64,000 nt of DNA from Kribbella amoyensis (GTDB lineage: Bacteria > Actinomycetota > Actinomycetes > Propionibacteriales > Kribbellaceae), in assembly GCF_007828865.1 (NCBI RefSeq), contig NZ_VIVK01000003.1:310001-374000 (forward strand), written 5' to 3'. Within the stretch, counting starts at the first letter, position 1. Every line of letters starts with the position of its first letter. The translations under genes were made by a program, and so were the position numbers. Positions 1 through 9,146 of the stretch are shown piece by piece. The notes under the pieces were generated by a model that searched no databases, was not told the origin of the DNA, and saw nothing but the letters and a program-made list of their open reading frames with translations.

Positions 1-28
1 GAGGCAGGGAACGCGGCCCGGGGGACGC

Positions 29-42
29 TAGGCTCAGGCCAG
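29..42 (+). promoter_or_regulatory. possible -10 box of a leaderless promoter
   Basis: TAGGCT at 29–34 fits the actinobacterial TANNNT -10 pattern and lies 8 bases before the first ATG at 43. Transcription would then begin almost at the A of the start codon, and no Shine-Dalgarno is visible. The -35 region would be at the window edge and cannot be judged, so this is a weak call. Confidence 0.3.
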
Positions 43-717
43 ATGAACACCGCAGCGGCAGGAAAATGGGAGGGCATCATCGCCACCGGCATCGACTCCG
101 CGTCCTGGGCGTACGCCGAGGACTACACCGGTGAGGACGACGTCGTCGCCGGTGCGCGAGCGAGCGCCGACGACAGCGGGGTGTCCGCGATCGGCCCCGG
201 CGCCGCCGCCGCGCTGACCGTGCTGGCCGCCGCGGTCGGCGCGAAGTCGGTCGTCGAGATCGGCACCGGGACCGGGGTGTCCGGCCTCGCCCTGCTGCGC
301 GGCATGCGCCCGACCGGCACGCTGACCACGGTCGACCTGGACGCCGAGAACCAGCGGCTGGCCCGCAAGACGTTCCTGGACGCCGGCATCCCGTCGAACC
401 GGTTCCGGCTGATCGCCGGCGCCGCTCTGGACGTCGTCACCCGGCTCACCGACGGCCACTACGACCTGGTCTTCTGCGACGCCGACAAACGCGAGTACAC
501 CGCGTACCTGCACGAGGCGCTGCGGCTGCTCCGTCCCGGCGGCGTGGTCGCGTTCGACAACGCGCTGTGGGAAGGCCGCGTCGCCGACCCGTCCCGCCGT
601 GACCCGGACACCCAGGCCATCCGCGACCTCATCCGCGCGATCCGTGAGGACGACGACCTCGTCTCCGCCCTCCTCCCCTGCGGCGACGGCCTCCTCACCG
701 CCGTCAAGCGCCCCTGA
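43..717 (+). CDS. SAM-dependent O-methyltransferase (class I, catechol/caffeoyl-CoA type)
   Basis: This 224-residue protein has the size and layout of family 3 O-methyltransferases. The SAM-binding glycine-rich motif VVEIGTGTGVSG is near residues 70–81, an acidic motif VDLD follows near residue 97, and DLVFCDADK near residue 145 carries the metal-binding aspartates typical of the family. The conserved GGVVAFDNALW stretch follows at about residue 165. It should transfer a methyl group from SAM to a hydroxyl of a small catechol-like substrate in the cytosol; the substrate cannot be read from sequence. It converges on the small membrane protein downstream (stop codons 8 bases apart). Start is the first ATG, probably leaderless. 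Confidence 0.85.
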   Translation: MNTAAAGKWEGIIATGIDSASWAYAEDYTGEDDVVAGARASADDSGVSAIGPGAAAALTVLAAAVGAKSVVEIGTGTGVSGLALLRGMRPTGTLTTVDLDAENQRLARKTFLDAGIPSNRFRLIAGAALDVVTRLTDGHYDLVFCDADKREYTAYLHEALRLLRPGGVVAFDNALWEGRVADPSRRDPDTQAIRDLIRAIREDDDLVSALLPCGDGLLTAVKRP

Positions 718-725
718 CGGCGAGC

Positions 726-1049
726 TCACCCCGGCGGACGTGATCCGCCGTCCCCAGAAGGCGGCGGTGGTGACGTGCTCTGCCGGCGGCGCAGGAAGTA
801 CCCGGCGATCGCGATCACGATGAGCGTGCCGATGATCGCGCTGAGCAGCCCGCCCCAGTCGAAGATGTCGGTGTCCCCGATCCCCAGTCCGAGCGTGAAG
901 ATGACGTAGCCCAGCAACGCGCCGGCCAGCCCCAACCCCAGCGAGACCGCCCACGACGTCGGCCCGCTCATCCCCCGGAACGCGTCCCGCGGCATCAGCA
1001 TCCGCGCGATCACACCACAGACGAATCCGAGCAGCAGTGCTCCCACCAT
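726..1049 (-). CDS. GlsB/YeaQ/YmgE-family small membrane protein
   Basis: A 107-residue protein with three hydrophobic segments at about residues 1–14, 32–53 and 66–86 and a charged, proline-rich C-terminal tail. The GFVCGVIARMLMP opening and the glycine-rich GLAGALLGYVIF segment match the transglycosylase-associated (GlsB/YeaQ/YmgE) family of stress-linked inner-membrane proteins. Its molecular role is not settled. A purine-rich stretch (GGGGGAGGG) precedes the ATG as ribosome binding site. It is convergent with the methyltransferase and follows the kynurenine operon by 44 bases, so read-through from that operon is possible. Confidence 0.8.
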   Translation of the reverse strand: MVGALLLGFVCGVIARMLMPRDAFRGMSGPTSWAVSLGLGLAGALLGYVIFTLGLGIGDTDIFDWGGLLSAIIGTLIVIAIAGYFLRRRQSTSPPPPSGDGGSRPPG

Positions 1050-1093
1050 GATGTCCCTCCCCCTTTCCCCGAGCGTAACGCCAGGGCGGGGGG

Positions 1094-1819
1094 TCAGCTG
1101 GTGAGTCTGGTGAGCTCGGTGATCAGGACGTGCCAGGGCTCCTCGGACTCGGGGTCGATCAGTTCGTAGTGGCCCTTCTCCGGGAGCAGATGGAGACGGG
1201 CGGTCGGGTGGGCGCGCAGGTACGCATCGGTGACTTCGAGGGGTACGCGCTGGTCGGTGGCACCGTGGATGATCACGATCGGCGCGATCGCGGCCGGCAG
1301 GGTGGCCGGGTCGAGGTCGGTGCGGGGCTCGTCGCCGGCGAAGTCGCGGACGGCGCCTTCGTCGAGGTTGAGCTTGTCGGCCAGGGCCAGGTCCGCGACC
1401 GGGGCCAGCGCGACGACACCGCGGAGGCGGACCGGGTTCAGGGTGGCGGCGGCCCAGAGCGCGAGGTGGCCGCCGGCCGAGTGGCCGACCAGGACGTACC
1501 CGGCGTGCACGTCGAGCAGGTCGGGCAGCCGGTCCAGGGCGGTCCGGATGTCGGTGGTGGTGGCGTCCGGGTTCCCCGGCTCGCGGCGGTACTCCAGGGA
1601 GGCCACGGGCCAGCCTTCCGCGGCCAGCGCCTCGCCGAGCGGGCGGGCGTGGGTCCGGTCGTACTCCGGCCGCCAGAACCCGCCGTGGACGATCACCACC
1701 AGCGGGCGGTACTCCTTCGCGTGCCAGACGTCGATCACCTGGTCCGGGTGGTCGCCGTAGCGGAGCTCCTCGTCGGGCTCACGGGACTCGCGGGTCAGGA
1801 CGGAGCGGTCCTCGGTCAT
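1094..1819 (-). CDS. alpha/beta-hydrolase, probable kynurenine formamidase
   Basis: A 241-residue α/β-hydrolase. The oxyanion motif HGGFW (residues 45–49) matches the HGGXW signature of the α/β-hydrolase type of kynurenine formamidase. The catalytic triad is visible as Ser114 in GHSAGG, Asp189 in GATDQ and His217 in KGHYE. It is the last gene of the kynurenine operon and overlaps the ACMS decarboxylase gene by 41 bases. The expected reaction is N-formyl-L-kynurenine to L-kynurenine plus formate, the step before the monooxygenase encoded upstream. The start is ATG at 1819; the open frame extends further upstream but that part lies inside the decarboxylase gene. A general carboxylesterase is the alternative reading. 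Confidence 0.75.
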   Translation of the reverse strand: MTEDRSVLTRESREPDEELRYGDHPDQVIDVWHAKEYRPLVVIVHGGFWRPEYDRTHARPLGEALAAEGWPVASLEYRREPGNPDATTTDIRTALDRLPDLLDVHAGYVLVGHSAGGHLALWAAATLNPVRLRGVVALAPVADLALADKLNLDEGAVRDFAGDEPRTDLDPATLPAAIAPIVIIHGATDQRVPLEVTDAYLRAHPTARLHLLPEKGHYELIDPESEEPWHVLITELTRLTS

Positions 1820-2816
1820 GCAGACCTCCGATAAAACGCATCGCGTTCGTGGACAGCAGTTTGTGCTGCTGTCCATCGGACAGGAAGTCGGCCGTTCGCA
1901 CCACCTTTCCGACCGGTCGCTCACCGAGGGGATACGGGTAGTCACTGCCCACGATCAGCTGGTCCTCACCCAGAGTATCCACCAGCAGCCGCAACGCGGC
2001 GGACTCGAACACCACCGTGTCGACGAAGAACCGGTCCAGATAGTGGCTCGGGGCATGCATCGACGCACCCCGGACCACGTCGCCGCGGCGGTGCCAGGCG
2101 TTCTCCAGCCGGCCCAGCCAGAACGCGAAACTCCCACCCCCGTGGGCGAAACAGATCCGCAACGACGGCGGCAACCGGTCGAACGCGCCGCCGAGGATCA
2201 TCGCCAGCACGCTGAGATGCGTCTCGGCCGGCATCCCGGTGAGCCAGCGTGCCATCCACCGGTCCAGCCGCGGACCGCCGGGCATGTCCCACGGATGGAC
2301 CAGTACCGGCGCCCCGACCTCGGCGCAATGGGTGAGGAAGGCAACGATCCCGGCGTCGTCCAGGTCCCGGTCGCCGACGTGGTTGCCGATCTCCACCCCG
2401 GCATGTCCGGCGGCCAGGCAACGATCCAGCTCGGCGCAGGCGGCGTCCGGATCCTGCAACGGCACCTGGCAGAACGGGATCAGCCGGTCGTCACCGGCCA
2501 GTGTCTCCAGGGTCAGGTCGTTGAAGATCCTGGCCAGCTTGACCGCCTGGTCGGCCGGCCGGTCGTAGCCGAAGAACACCGGCGTCGGCGACACCACCTG
2601 AAGATCGATGCCGTCGGCATCCATATCGGCACGCCGGGTGGCCGGATCCCAGGTCTGCGGGCCGATCGGGCGGAACTCGGTCGCGCCGATCATGATCATC
2701 GCGGCCCGTTCGGAGTCGATCCGCAGCCACGGCCAGCCGTCGCCCCCGCAGGCCGCGGCCAGGTCCGGCCAGCCCTTCGGGACCAGGTGGGTGTGGACGT
2801 CGACGGTCGGCGGCAT
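1779..2816 (-). CDS. nbaD: 2-amino-3-carboxymuconate-6-semialdehyde decarboxylase (amidohydrolase family)
   Basis: A 345-residue amidohydrolase-superfamily protein. The N-terminal metal motif HTH is at residues 8–10 after MPPTVDV, a further metal histidine sits in VLVHPWDMP, the HGGGSFAFWLGR region is the ACMSD signature, and VGSDYPYPLG carries the late metal aspartate. ACMSD converts the ring-cleavage product of 3-hydroxyanthranilate to 2-aminomuconate semialdehyde. The ATG at 2816 shares one base with the stop of the dioxygenase gene (TGATG), which fixes the start; an upstream in-frame start would run into that gene. Operon context strongly supports this over other members of the superfamily such as γ-resorcylate decarboxylase. 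Confidence 0.88.
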   Translation of the reverse strand: MPPTVDVHTHLVPKGWPDLAAACGGDGWPWLRIDSERAAMIMIGATEFRPIGPQTWDPATRRADMDADGIDLQVVSPTPVFFGYDRPADQAVKLARIFNDLTLETLAGDDRLIPFCQVPLQDPDAACAELDRCLAAGHAGVEIGNHVGDRDLDDAGIVAFLTHCAEVGAPVLVHPWDMPGGPRLDRWMARWLTGMPAETHLSVLAMILGGAFDRLPPSLRICFAHGGGSFAFWLGRLENAWHRRGDVVRGASMHAPSHYLDRFFVDTVVFESAALRLLVDTLGEDQLIVGSDYPYPLGERPVGKVVRTADFLSDGQQHKLLSTNAMRFIGGLHDRGPLRPDPRVP

Positions 2817-3343
2817 CAGCCCTTGCCAGGGTGCAGGGTGCCGCACTCCGGGCAGGTCCGCGCGTCCTCACTGGCGTAGAAGGCGTTGAACACCGGCGGC
2901 AGGTCCGCCACGATGTCGGTCACCTGCAACTCCACCTCGTGCACGACACCGTTGCAGTTCGCGCAGTACCAGCGGAACTTCTCCAGCGTGCCCGCTTCCC
3001 GGACCCGCTCGATCACCAGGCCGATCGAGTCCGGCCCACGCTGCGGGGAATGCGGCATGTTGCGCGGCAGTACCCACATCTCCCCTGCGTTGACCTCGAC
3101 CGTCGCGGGGCCGTCGTCGGTGATCACGTTGATCCTGAGCTCGCCCGAGATCTGGTAGAAGAACTCCTCGTACGGGTCGACATGGAAGTCGGTGCGCTGG
3201 TTCGGTCCGCCGACCACCATCGTGATGAAGTCGTCCCCGGTCGGGAACATCTGCTTGTTGCCGACCGGCGGCTTCAGCAGATGCTTGTTCGCCTCGATCC
3301 AGCCCGGGAAGTTCGTCGACTCCAGGTTGACCATCTCGCTCAC
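2816..3343 (-). CDS. nbaC: 3-hydroxyanthranilate 3,4-dioxygenase
   Basis: A 175-residue cupin that opens the ring of 3-hydroxyanthranilate to 2-amino-3-carboxymuconate semialdehyde. The catalytic Fe(II) ligands are visible as His54 and Glu60 in the [11 protein letters not shown] motif and His98 in MPHSPQR. The C-terminal rubredoxin-like second iron site of the bacterial enzymes is intact: CANC at 127–130 and CPEC at 164–167. The chosen start is a GTG at 3343 overlapping the RidA stop (GTGA); an ATG three codons later at 3334 is an alternative. Length is as expected for the bacterial homodimeric enzyme. Confidence 0.93.
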   Translation of the reverse strand: MSEMVNLESTNFPGWIEANKHLLKPPVGNKQMFPTGDDFITMVVGGPNQRTDFHVDPYEEFFYQISGELRINVITDDGPATVEVNAGEMWVLPRNMPHSPQRGPDSIGLVIERVREAGTLEKFRWYCANCNGVVHEVELQVTDIVADLPPVFNAFYASEDARTCPECGTLHPGKG

Positions 3344-3768
3344 TCCTCCTCGTCGGAACCGTCCGGGATCGCCGCGACGGCTTGGATCTCGATCAGCAGC
3401 TGGGGATGCGGCAGCTGATGGACTGCGACCGTGGTCCGGGCCGGCCCGCTCTCGTCGAAGAACTCGCCGTACACCTCGTTGTACCCGCCGAAGTCGTTCA
3501 TCGACACCAGGTACGTGGTCACGCTGACCAGGTCCTCCAACCCGGCCCCCACCGCGGCGAGGAGGTCCCGGATGTTCTCGAGGACGGCCCGCGTCTGCTC
3601 CCGGATGTCGAGCGTCACCGTGCCGAACTCGTCCGCCGAAGCCCCGGCGATCGAGTTGTCCGGCCGCCGGCTCGAAGTCCCCGAAACGAAAGCGAACCCA
3701 CCCGAAACCTTCACATGCGGAAACCGCCCCCGCGGCACCGCCTTCCCCACCACCACTTTCGAGGTCAT
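3340..3768 (-). CDS. RidA/YjgF-family protein, probable 2-aminomuconate deaminase
   Basis: A 142-residue member of the RidA (Rid/YjgF/UK114) superfamily. The conserved arginine is Arg111 in PARTTV and the late glutamate is Glu127 in LIEIQAVA. In 3-hydroxyanthranilate operons the RidA-like member is the 2-aminomuconate deaminase, which releases ammonia and gives 4-oxalocrotonate. Its place between the semialdehyde dehydrogenase and the dioxygenase supports that role over a general enamine/imine deaminase. Start ATG overlaps the dehydrogenase stop by four bases (ATGA), and its own stop overlaps the next gene's GTG, so translation is probably coupled on both sides. Confidence 0.87.
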   Translation of the reverse strand: MTSKVVVGKAVPRGRFPHVKVSGGFAFVSGTSSRRPDNSIAGASADEFGTVTLDIREQTRAVLENIRDLLAAVGAGLEDLVSVTTYLVSMNDFGGYNEVYGEFFDESGPARTTVAVHQLPHPQLLIEIQAVAAIPDGSDEEE

Positions 3769-5270
3769 GACAGCTCCACGCAGACGTTGGTGAGTTCGGA
3801 GTAGAAGTCGAGGGAGTGGGTGCCGCCTTCGCGGCCGAGGCCGGAGAGTTTGGTGCCGCCGAAGGGGGTTCGGAGGTCGCGGAGGAACCAGGTGTTGACC
3901 CAGACCAGGCCGACGTCGAGGGCGGTACCGGCTCGGTGGGCGCGGCCGACGTCGCGGGTCCAGACCGTGGCGGCCAGGCCGTACGGGCTGTTGTTGGCCT
4001 GGGCGAAGGCCTCGTCCTCGGTGTCGAACGGGGCGACGTGGCAGATCGGGCCGAAGATCTCCTCGGTGGTGGTGCGGGCGTCCGGGGGCAGGCCGGTCAC
4101 CACGGTCGGTTGCACGTAGCAACCGTTGTCACGGGCGTCGCCGAAGCTGGGTACGCCGCCGCCGGCCAGGACCGTGGCGCCTTCGGTGCGGGCGAGGTCG
4201 TAGTAGCCGAGGACCTTGTCGCGGTGTTGCCGGGAGATCAGCGGCATGTTCACCGTCGACTCCTCGGACGGCCAGCCGAAGGTGAGGGCGTCCGCGCGGA
4301 GGGCGAGCCGCTCGCAGAACTCCTCGTACACCGGGCGTTCGACGTACAGCCGCTCGGTGCACAGGCAGACCTGGCCGCCGTTGGTGAACGTGGACCGGAC
4401 CGAGCCCTCGATCGCGGCGTCCAGGTTTGCGTCGGCGAAGACCACGCCCGCGTTCTTGCCGCCGAGCTCGAACGAGACCGCCTTGACGCCGTCCGCGGCC
4501 GCCTTCGCGATCGCAGTCCCGGTGGCGGACTCGCCGGTGAAGGTGATCGCGTCGACGCCGTCGTGCCGGGTCAGGAACTCACCCGCCGAGGCGGGGCCGA
4601 AGCCGTGCACGAGGTTGAAGACACCCGGTGGTACGCCGGCCGCGGCCATCGCCTCGGCGAGCACGGTCGCGGACGCCGGGGTCTCCTCGGACGGTTTCAC
4701 CACCACCGCGTTGCCGCAGGCAAGCGCCGGGGCGACCTTCCAGGTGAGCAGCAGCAGCGGGAGGTTCCAGGGGACGATGATCGCGACCACTCCAGCCGGT
4801 TTGCGGACCGCGTAGTTGAGCGCGCGCCGTCCGTCGGGGAGCACGGTGGTGTACGACTCGGTGGGCGTCGTGGTCGCGAAGTCGGCGAACGCGCGGAAGT
4901 TGGCGGCCCCGCGCGGGATGTCGAGCGTGCGGGCTTGGCTGATCGACTTGCCGGTGTCGCCCACCTCGGCCGCGACCAGATCGTCGAACCGGCGCTCGAG
5001 CTCGTCCGCGACGTCCCGCAGGACGGCGGCGCGCTCCTGCTCGCTCATCCGTCCCCACGGGCCGTTCAACGCGGTCCGGGCGGCGGTGACAGCGGCGTCC
5101 ACGGTCGCCTCGTCGGCCTCGCAGACGTCGAAGAGGTGCGCACCGGTGACGGGACCCAGCTTCGGGAACGTCGTACCGGTCTCGACGAACCCGCCGTCGA
5201 CGAAGTTGCGCAGCAGCCCCGGTGAAGAGGACTCACCGGACAACAACTCGGGACGCCAGAGGGTGGTCAT
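3765..5270 (-). CDS. 2-aminomuconate-semialdehyde dehydrogenase (aldehyde dehydrogenase superfamily)
   Basis: A 501-residue NAD-dependent aldehyde dehydrogenase. Catalytic Cys302 lies in [11 protein letters not shown] and the general base Glu268 in [10 protein letters not shown], exactly the canonical numbering. [11 protein letters not shown] and VVKPSEETP are the usual cofactor-side motifs. It should oxidise 2-aminomuconate semialdehyde to 2-aminomuconate in the kynurenine/3-hydroxyanthranilate route. Sequence alone does not separate it from 2-hydroxymuconic semialdehyde dehydrogenase, which acts on the close oxygen analogue. Its ATG overlaps the monooxygenase stop by four bases (ATGA). Confidence 0.9.
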   Translation of the reverse strand: MTTLWRPELLSGESSSPGLLRNFVDGGFVETGTTFPKLGPVTGAHLFDVCEADEATVDAAVTAARTALNGPWGRMSEQERAAVLRDVADELERRFDDLVAAEVGDTGKSISQARTLDIPRGAANFRAFADFATTTPTESYTTVLPDGRRALNYAVRKPAGVVAIIVPWNLPLLLLTWKVAPALACGNAVVVKPSEETPASATVLAEAMAAAGVPPGVFNLVHGFGPASAGEFLTRHDGVDAITFTGESATGTAIAKAAADGVKAVSFELGGKNAGVVFADANLDAAIEGSVRSTFTNGGQVCLCTERLYVERPVYEEFCERLALRADALTFGWPSEESTVNMPLISRQHRDKVLGYYDLARTEGATVLAGGGVPSFGDARDNGCYVQPTVVTGLPPDARTTTEEIFGPICHVAPFDTEDEAFAQANNSPYGLAATVWTRDVGRAHRAGTALDVGLVWVNTWFLRDLRTPFGGTKLSGLGREGGTHSLDFYSELTNVCVELS

Positions 5271-6577
5271 CTTCTCCCCCACTTCCTGAGGGCCGTGCTG
5301 ATCAGTCCGACCCCGATTCCGGCGGCGACCACACCGAGCAGCTGGTGTTGGCGGCGGGTGCGCGTCCGGACCTCGGCGTACGGGGTGGTGGTGAAGGAGA
5401 CCAGTTCGTAGCGGGAGACGTAATGGCCGGGGAGGAGGCGTTCCAGGGTGTGTTCGATCTGCTTGCCGAGGCGGAAGACCGGGGACGCCACCTTGTCGCG
5501 CATCTCGACGAAGTTCGCCAGCGCCATCTCCGCGATCGCCTCGGTGTTCTCCCGTCGGCGGGCCTCGAACAGCGGCAACGACCTGGCCCACGATCCGCCG
5601 GTCGCGTCCAGGCAGCGGTCCAGCTCGACCACGTCCTCGAAGGCACAGTTCGCGCCCTGCCCGTAGAACGGCACGATCGCGTGCGCCGCGTCGCCGATCA
5701 GCGCGGTCCGGCCGTGCGCCTGCCACGGGCTCGCGTGCACCGTCCCGAGCACGCCGACCGGGTTGTTCAGGTAGTCCTCCACCAAACCCGGTGCCATCGG
5801 CAACAGATCCGGGTAGTGCTCGGCGAAGTACCGTTCGATCGAGGCCGGCGTGGTCAGCGCGTCGAACGAGCCGGCCGGCCAGAACAAGGTACAGGTGAAC
5901 GAGCGGTCCGGATTCGGCAGCGCGATCATCATCGACGTACCGCGTGGCCAGATGTGCAAGGCACCCGGGTCGAGCGCGAACTCCCCGTCCCGCGCCGGGA
6001 TCGAGAGCTCCTTGTACCCGTAGTCGAGGAAGTCCACGTCCTCGGTCAGCGCGCTCTCGGCCAGCAGCTGACCGCGGACCGCCGACCCCGCGCCGTCGGC
6101 CCCGAGCACCACGTCCGCCGTCGTCTCCACCCGACCGGCCGGGGTGTCGAACACCAACGCGCCCGCCTGCGAATCCAGGCCGACCAGCCGATGCTCGAAC
6201 ACCACGTCCACGCCGGGCGCCTTCGCGGCCGCGTCCAGCAAGGCGTTGTTCAGCGCGCCGCGGCTGATCGAGTTGATCGCGCGGTCCCGGGTCGCGGAGT
6301 ACGGCTGGAAGTCCAGCGGACCCTCGACCGGGTGGATCATCCGGCCCTTCATCGGCAGCGCGTCGGCCATCACCTGGTCGACCAGGTCGATCCGGCGCAG
6401 CGCGTCCAGGCCGCGTTCGGAGATCGCCAGGTTGATCGACCGGCCGCGCTCGGCCTGGCCGGTGCGCGGGTCAGGACGCCGCTCGTACAACGTCACCCGG
6501 ACCCCGCGACGGGCCAGGAAGCAGGCCAGCAGACTGCCGGTCAGCCCGGCTCCGACGATGGCGACGCGCTCGCTCAT
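5267..6577 (-). CDS. kmo: kynurenine 3-monooxygenase (FAD-dependent)
   Basis: A 436-residue class A flavoprotein hydroxylase that makes 3-hydroxykynurenine from kynurenine, NADPH and oxygen. The dinucleotide-binding motif VAIVGAGLTGS is at residues 5–15, and the second FAD motif TALIGDAAHAIVPFYGQGAN sits near residue 300. RGRSINLAISERG is the KMO-specific substrate region. The last ~25 residues (LLGVVAAGIGVGLISTAL then KWGRR) are hydrophobic with a basic end, resembling the membrane tail of eukaryotic KMO rather than the soluble bacterial enzymes. The start ATG overlaps the kynureninase stop by four bases. Confidence 0.93.
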   Translation of the reverse strand: MSERVAIVGAGLTGSLLACFLARRGVRVTLYERRPDPRTGQAERGRSINLAISERGLDALRRIDLVDQVMADALPMKGRMIHPVEGPLDFQPYSATRDRAINSISRGALNNALLDAAAKAPGVDVVFEHRLVGLDSQAGALVFDTPAGRVETTADVVLGADGAGSAVRGQLLAESALTEDVDFLDYGYKELSIPARDGEFALDPGALHIWPRGTSMMIALPNPDRSFTCTLFWPAGSFDALTTPASIERYFAEHYPDLLPMAPGLVEDYLNNPVGVLGTVHASPWQAHGRTALIGDAAHAIVPFYGQGANCAFEDVVELDRCLDATGGSWARSLPLFEARRRENTEAIAEMALANFVEMRDKVASPVFRLGKQIEHTLERLLPGHYVSRYELVSFTTTPYAEVRTRTRRQHQLLGVVAAGIGVGLISTALRKWGRR

Positions 6578-7878
6578 GCGTTCACTCCCGCGCTCTTCGG
6601 GACCACCTCGGCCAACGCCGTCACGGCCCGCCAGCAGTCGTGGTACGACGAGTACAACGGCACCGGCGCCAGCCGCAGGACGTCCGGCTCCCGGGTGTCC
6701 GCGACCACGCCGTACTCGTACCGCAGCCGCTTGGCCACCTCCCCCGCACCGGCCGGACCCGCGATCCGCAACGACAGCTGGGCCCCTCGTCGCTCGGGAT
6801 CGGCGGGCGTGATCACCCGCAACGGCCGCCCTGGCGTGATCCCGCCGAGCAACCGCTCCAGGTACGCCGTGAGCCGGGCACTGCGTTCGCGAAGGACCCC
6901 GATGCCGACCTGGTCGAACAGCTCCAGCGACGTCCGGACCGGGCTCATCGAGAAGATCGGCGGGTTCGACACCTGCCACGCGTCGGCGGACTCCGGCGGC
7001 CGCGACTCCGCCGCCATCTCGAACCGGGTCGCCGCCTCGGTACTCCACCAGCCCTCGAACCGTGGCAGTCGCGCGTCGCCCAGATGCCGCTGGTGGACGA
7101 AAGCGCCCGCCAACGCGCCCGGGCCGGAGTTCAGGTACTTGTACGAGCACCAGGCCGCGAAGTCGACCTCCCAGTCGTGCAGGCACAACGGCACGTTGCC
7201 GGCGGCATGCGCCAGGTCCCACCCGACGACGGCGCCCGCTTCGTGCCCGGCGGCCGTGATCGCGGGAATGTCCATCAGCTCGCCGGTCAGGTAGTTCACC
7301 CCGCCGAGCAGGACCAGCGCGACCTCCTCGTCCAGCCGCGCGATCACGTCCGCGGTCCGCAGGCAGTCCTCGCCGTCGCGCGGGGTCAGCCGGACCACGG
7401 CGTCGTCGGGATCGTGGCCGTGGAACCGGGCCTGCGAGCGGACCGCGTAGCTGTCGGACGGGAACGCCGAGTCCTCGATGACGATCCGGTACCGCTCGGC
7501 GGCCGGGCGGTAGAACGAGACCATCAGCAGGTGCAGGTTGACGGTCAGCGAGTTCATCACCACGGTCTCGCTCGGCAACGCACCGACCAGCCGGGCCGCC
7601 GGACCGGTCAGCAGTTCGTGGTACGGCAACCAGGGCCGGTCGGCCTCCAGGTGACCCTCGACGCCCAGTTCCGCCCACGCGTCCAGGTCGGCGAGCAACT
7701 CGGCCGGGGTCGCCTTCGGCCGCAGCCCGAGCGAGTTGCCCGCGAAGTACGCGACCTGCGGGTACGGGCCGCCGGCCGCGGGTGGGACGTCGAAGAGGTC
7801 ACGGTGTCCCGGGTCGGCCGCGTCCAGCGCCAGCGCCTCCTGCTCGCCGGCGGTCCGGGTGGGCTCGTCCGGGGTCAC
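6574..7878 (-). CDS. kynU: kynureninase (PLP-dependent)
   Basis: A 434-residue fold-type I PLP enzyme that splits 3-hydroxykynurenine to 3-hydroxyanthranilate and alanine. Lys247 in [12 protein letters not shown] is the Schiff-base lysine, and Asp221 in [11 protein letters not shown] contacts the PLP pyridine nitrogen. FAGNSLGL and the substrate-side LTVNLHLLM region are family hallmarks. No ATG fits near the N-terminus. A GTG at 7878 overlaps the glgC stop codon (GTGA), giving a protein that begins TPDEPTRT after the initiator, so this start is well supported and implies translational coupling to glgC. Homologues of ~410–430 residues agree. Confidence 0.94.
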   Translation of the reverse strand: MTPDEPTRTAGEQEALALDAADPGHRDLFDVPPAAGGPYPQVAYFAGNSLGLRPKATPAELLADLDAWAELGVEGHLEADRPWLPYHELLTGPAARLVGALPSETVVMNSLTVNLHLLMVSFYRPAAERYRIVIEDSAFPSDSYAVRSQARFHGHDPDDAVVRLTPRDGEDCLRTADVIARLDEEVALVLLGGVNYLTGELMDIPAITAAGHEAGAVVGWDLAHAAGNVPLCLHDWEVDFAAWCSYKYLNSGPGALAGAFVHQRHLGDARLPRFEGWWSTEAATRFEMAAESRPPESADAWQVSNPPIFSMSPVRTSLELFDQVGIGVLRERSARLTAYLERLLGGITPGRPLRVITPADPERRGAQLSLRIAGPAGAGEVAKRLRYEYGVVADTREPDVLRLAPVPLYSSYHDCWRAVTALAEVVPKSAGVNA

Positions 7879-9101
7879 GACTCGATGACCTGCGCCTTGC
7901 CGAGTACGGTGACGCCGCCCTTGGACACGGTGAACCCGCGTTCGCGGTCCCGGTCCGGGTCGACGCCGATCTGGCAGCCGTCCGGGACGACGACGTTCTT
8001 GTCCAGGATCACGTTGCGCAGCACGGCGTTCGCACCGATCTTGCAGTTGTCCATGATCACCGAGCGCTCGATGGTGGCACCGGCGCTGACGATCACGTTC
8101 GAGCCGAGTACGGAGTGGTCCACGGTGGCGCCGGACACGACCGAGCCCTGGCAGACGATCGACTCGCCGACGGTCGCGTTGTCGGTGAACTTCGCGCCCG
8201 GCAACTGTGGGTGCGAGGTGAAGATCGGCCAGTCCGAGTTGTACAGGTTGAACACCGGCTGGATCGAGACCAGGTCCATGTGCGCCTCGTGGTACGAGTC
8301 CAGCGACCCGACGTCGCGCCAGTACGAACGGTCCCGGTCGAGCGCGCCGGGCACGTCGTTGTCCTTGAAGTCGTACACCCCGGCCTTGCCCTCGGCAACC
8401 AGCATCGGGACGATGTCGCCGCCCATGTCGTGCCGGGAGGCCGGGTTCGCGGCGTCCTTGCGGAGCGCCTCGACCAGCACGTCGGCGCTGAACACGTAGT
8501 TGCCCATCGACGCGAACGTCTCGTCCGGCGAGTCCGGCAACCCGGGCGGATCGGCCGGCTTCTCCAGGAACTCCTCGATCGTGTGCCCGTCCTCGCCGGT
8601 CTTGATCACGCCGAACTCGGTCGCCTCGACCCGCGGGACCCGGATCCCGGCGACGGTGACGCCGTTGCCGCGGGCGAGGTGGTCGGCGACCATCTGGGAC
8701 GCGTCCATCCGGTACACGTGGTCGGCGCCGAACACCACGATGATGTCGGGCTTGTGGTCGTTGATCAGGTTCATCGACTGGTAGATCGCGTCCGCGCTGC
8801 CCTGGTACCACTGCGGGCCGAGCCGTTGCTGGGCCGGGACACAGGTGACGAAGTTGCCGAGGAACGTGGACATCCGCCAGGTCACCGTCACGTGCCGGTC
8901 CAGCGAGTGCGACTTGTACTGCGTCAGCACGCACAGGTTGCGGTAGCCGGCGTTCACCAGGTTGGACAGGACGAAGTCGATCAGGCGATAACTGCCGCCG
9001 AACGGTACGGCCGGTTTGGCCCGGTCCGCCGTCAACGGCATCAGCCGCTTCCCCTCGCCGCCGGCCAGCACGATTCCGAGAACTCTGGGCGCCTTTGCCA
9101 T
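7875..9101 (-). CDS. glgC: glucose-1-phosphate adenylyltransferase (ADP-glucose pyrophosphorylase)
   Basis: A 408-residue enzyme making ADP-glucose from glucose-1-phosphate and ATP for glycogen or maltose-1-phosphate synthesis. [16 protein letters not shown] near residue 9 is the nucleotidyl-transfer motif, KPAVPFGG follows, and [11 protein letters not shown] carries the metal aspartate. The C-terminal part has hexapeptide left-handed β-helix repeats ([19 protein letters not shown]). A Shine-Dalgarno AAGG lies 7 bases before the ATG. It is divergent from a GNAT gene and glgA, and its stop overlaps the kynureninase start, so it is the first gene of the kynurenine operon. That partnership is unexpected. 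Confidence 0.95.
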   Translation of the reverse strand: MAKAPRVLGIVLAGGEGKRLMPLTADRAKPAVPFGGSYRLIDFVLSNLVNAGYRNLCVLTQYKSHSLDRHVTVTWRMSTFLGNFVTCVPAQQRLGPQWYQGSADAIYQSMNLINDHKPDIIVVFGADHVYRMDASQMVADHLARGNGVTVAGIRVPRVEATEFGVIKTGEDGHTIEEFLEKPADPPGLPDSPDETFASMGNYVFSADVLVEALRKDAANPASRHDMGGDIVPMLVAEGKAGVYDFKDNDVPGALDRDRSYWRDVGSLDSYHEAHMDLVSIQPVFNLYNSDWPIFTSHPQLPGAKFTDNATVGESIVCQGSVVSGATVDHSVLGSNVIVSAGATIERSVIMDNCKIGANAVLRNVILDKNVVVPDGCQIGVDPDRDRERGFTVSKGGVTVLGKAQVIES

Positions 9102-9146
9102 GTCCGCACCTTAACCGCGCATCCCCCTCCGCATAAGACGGTTGCG

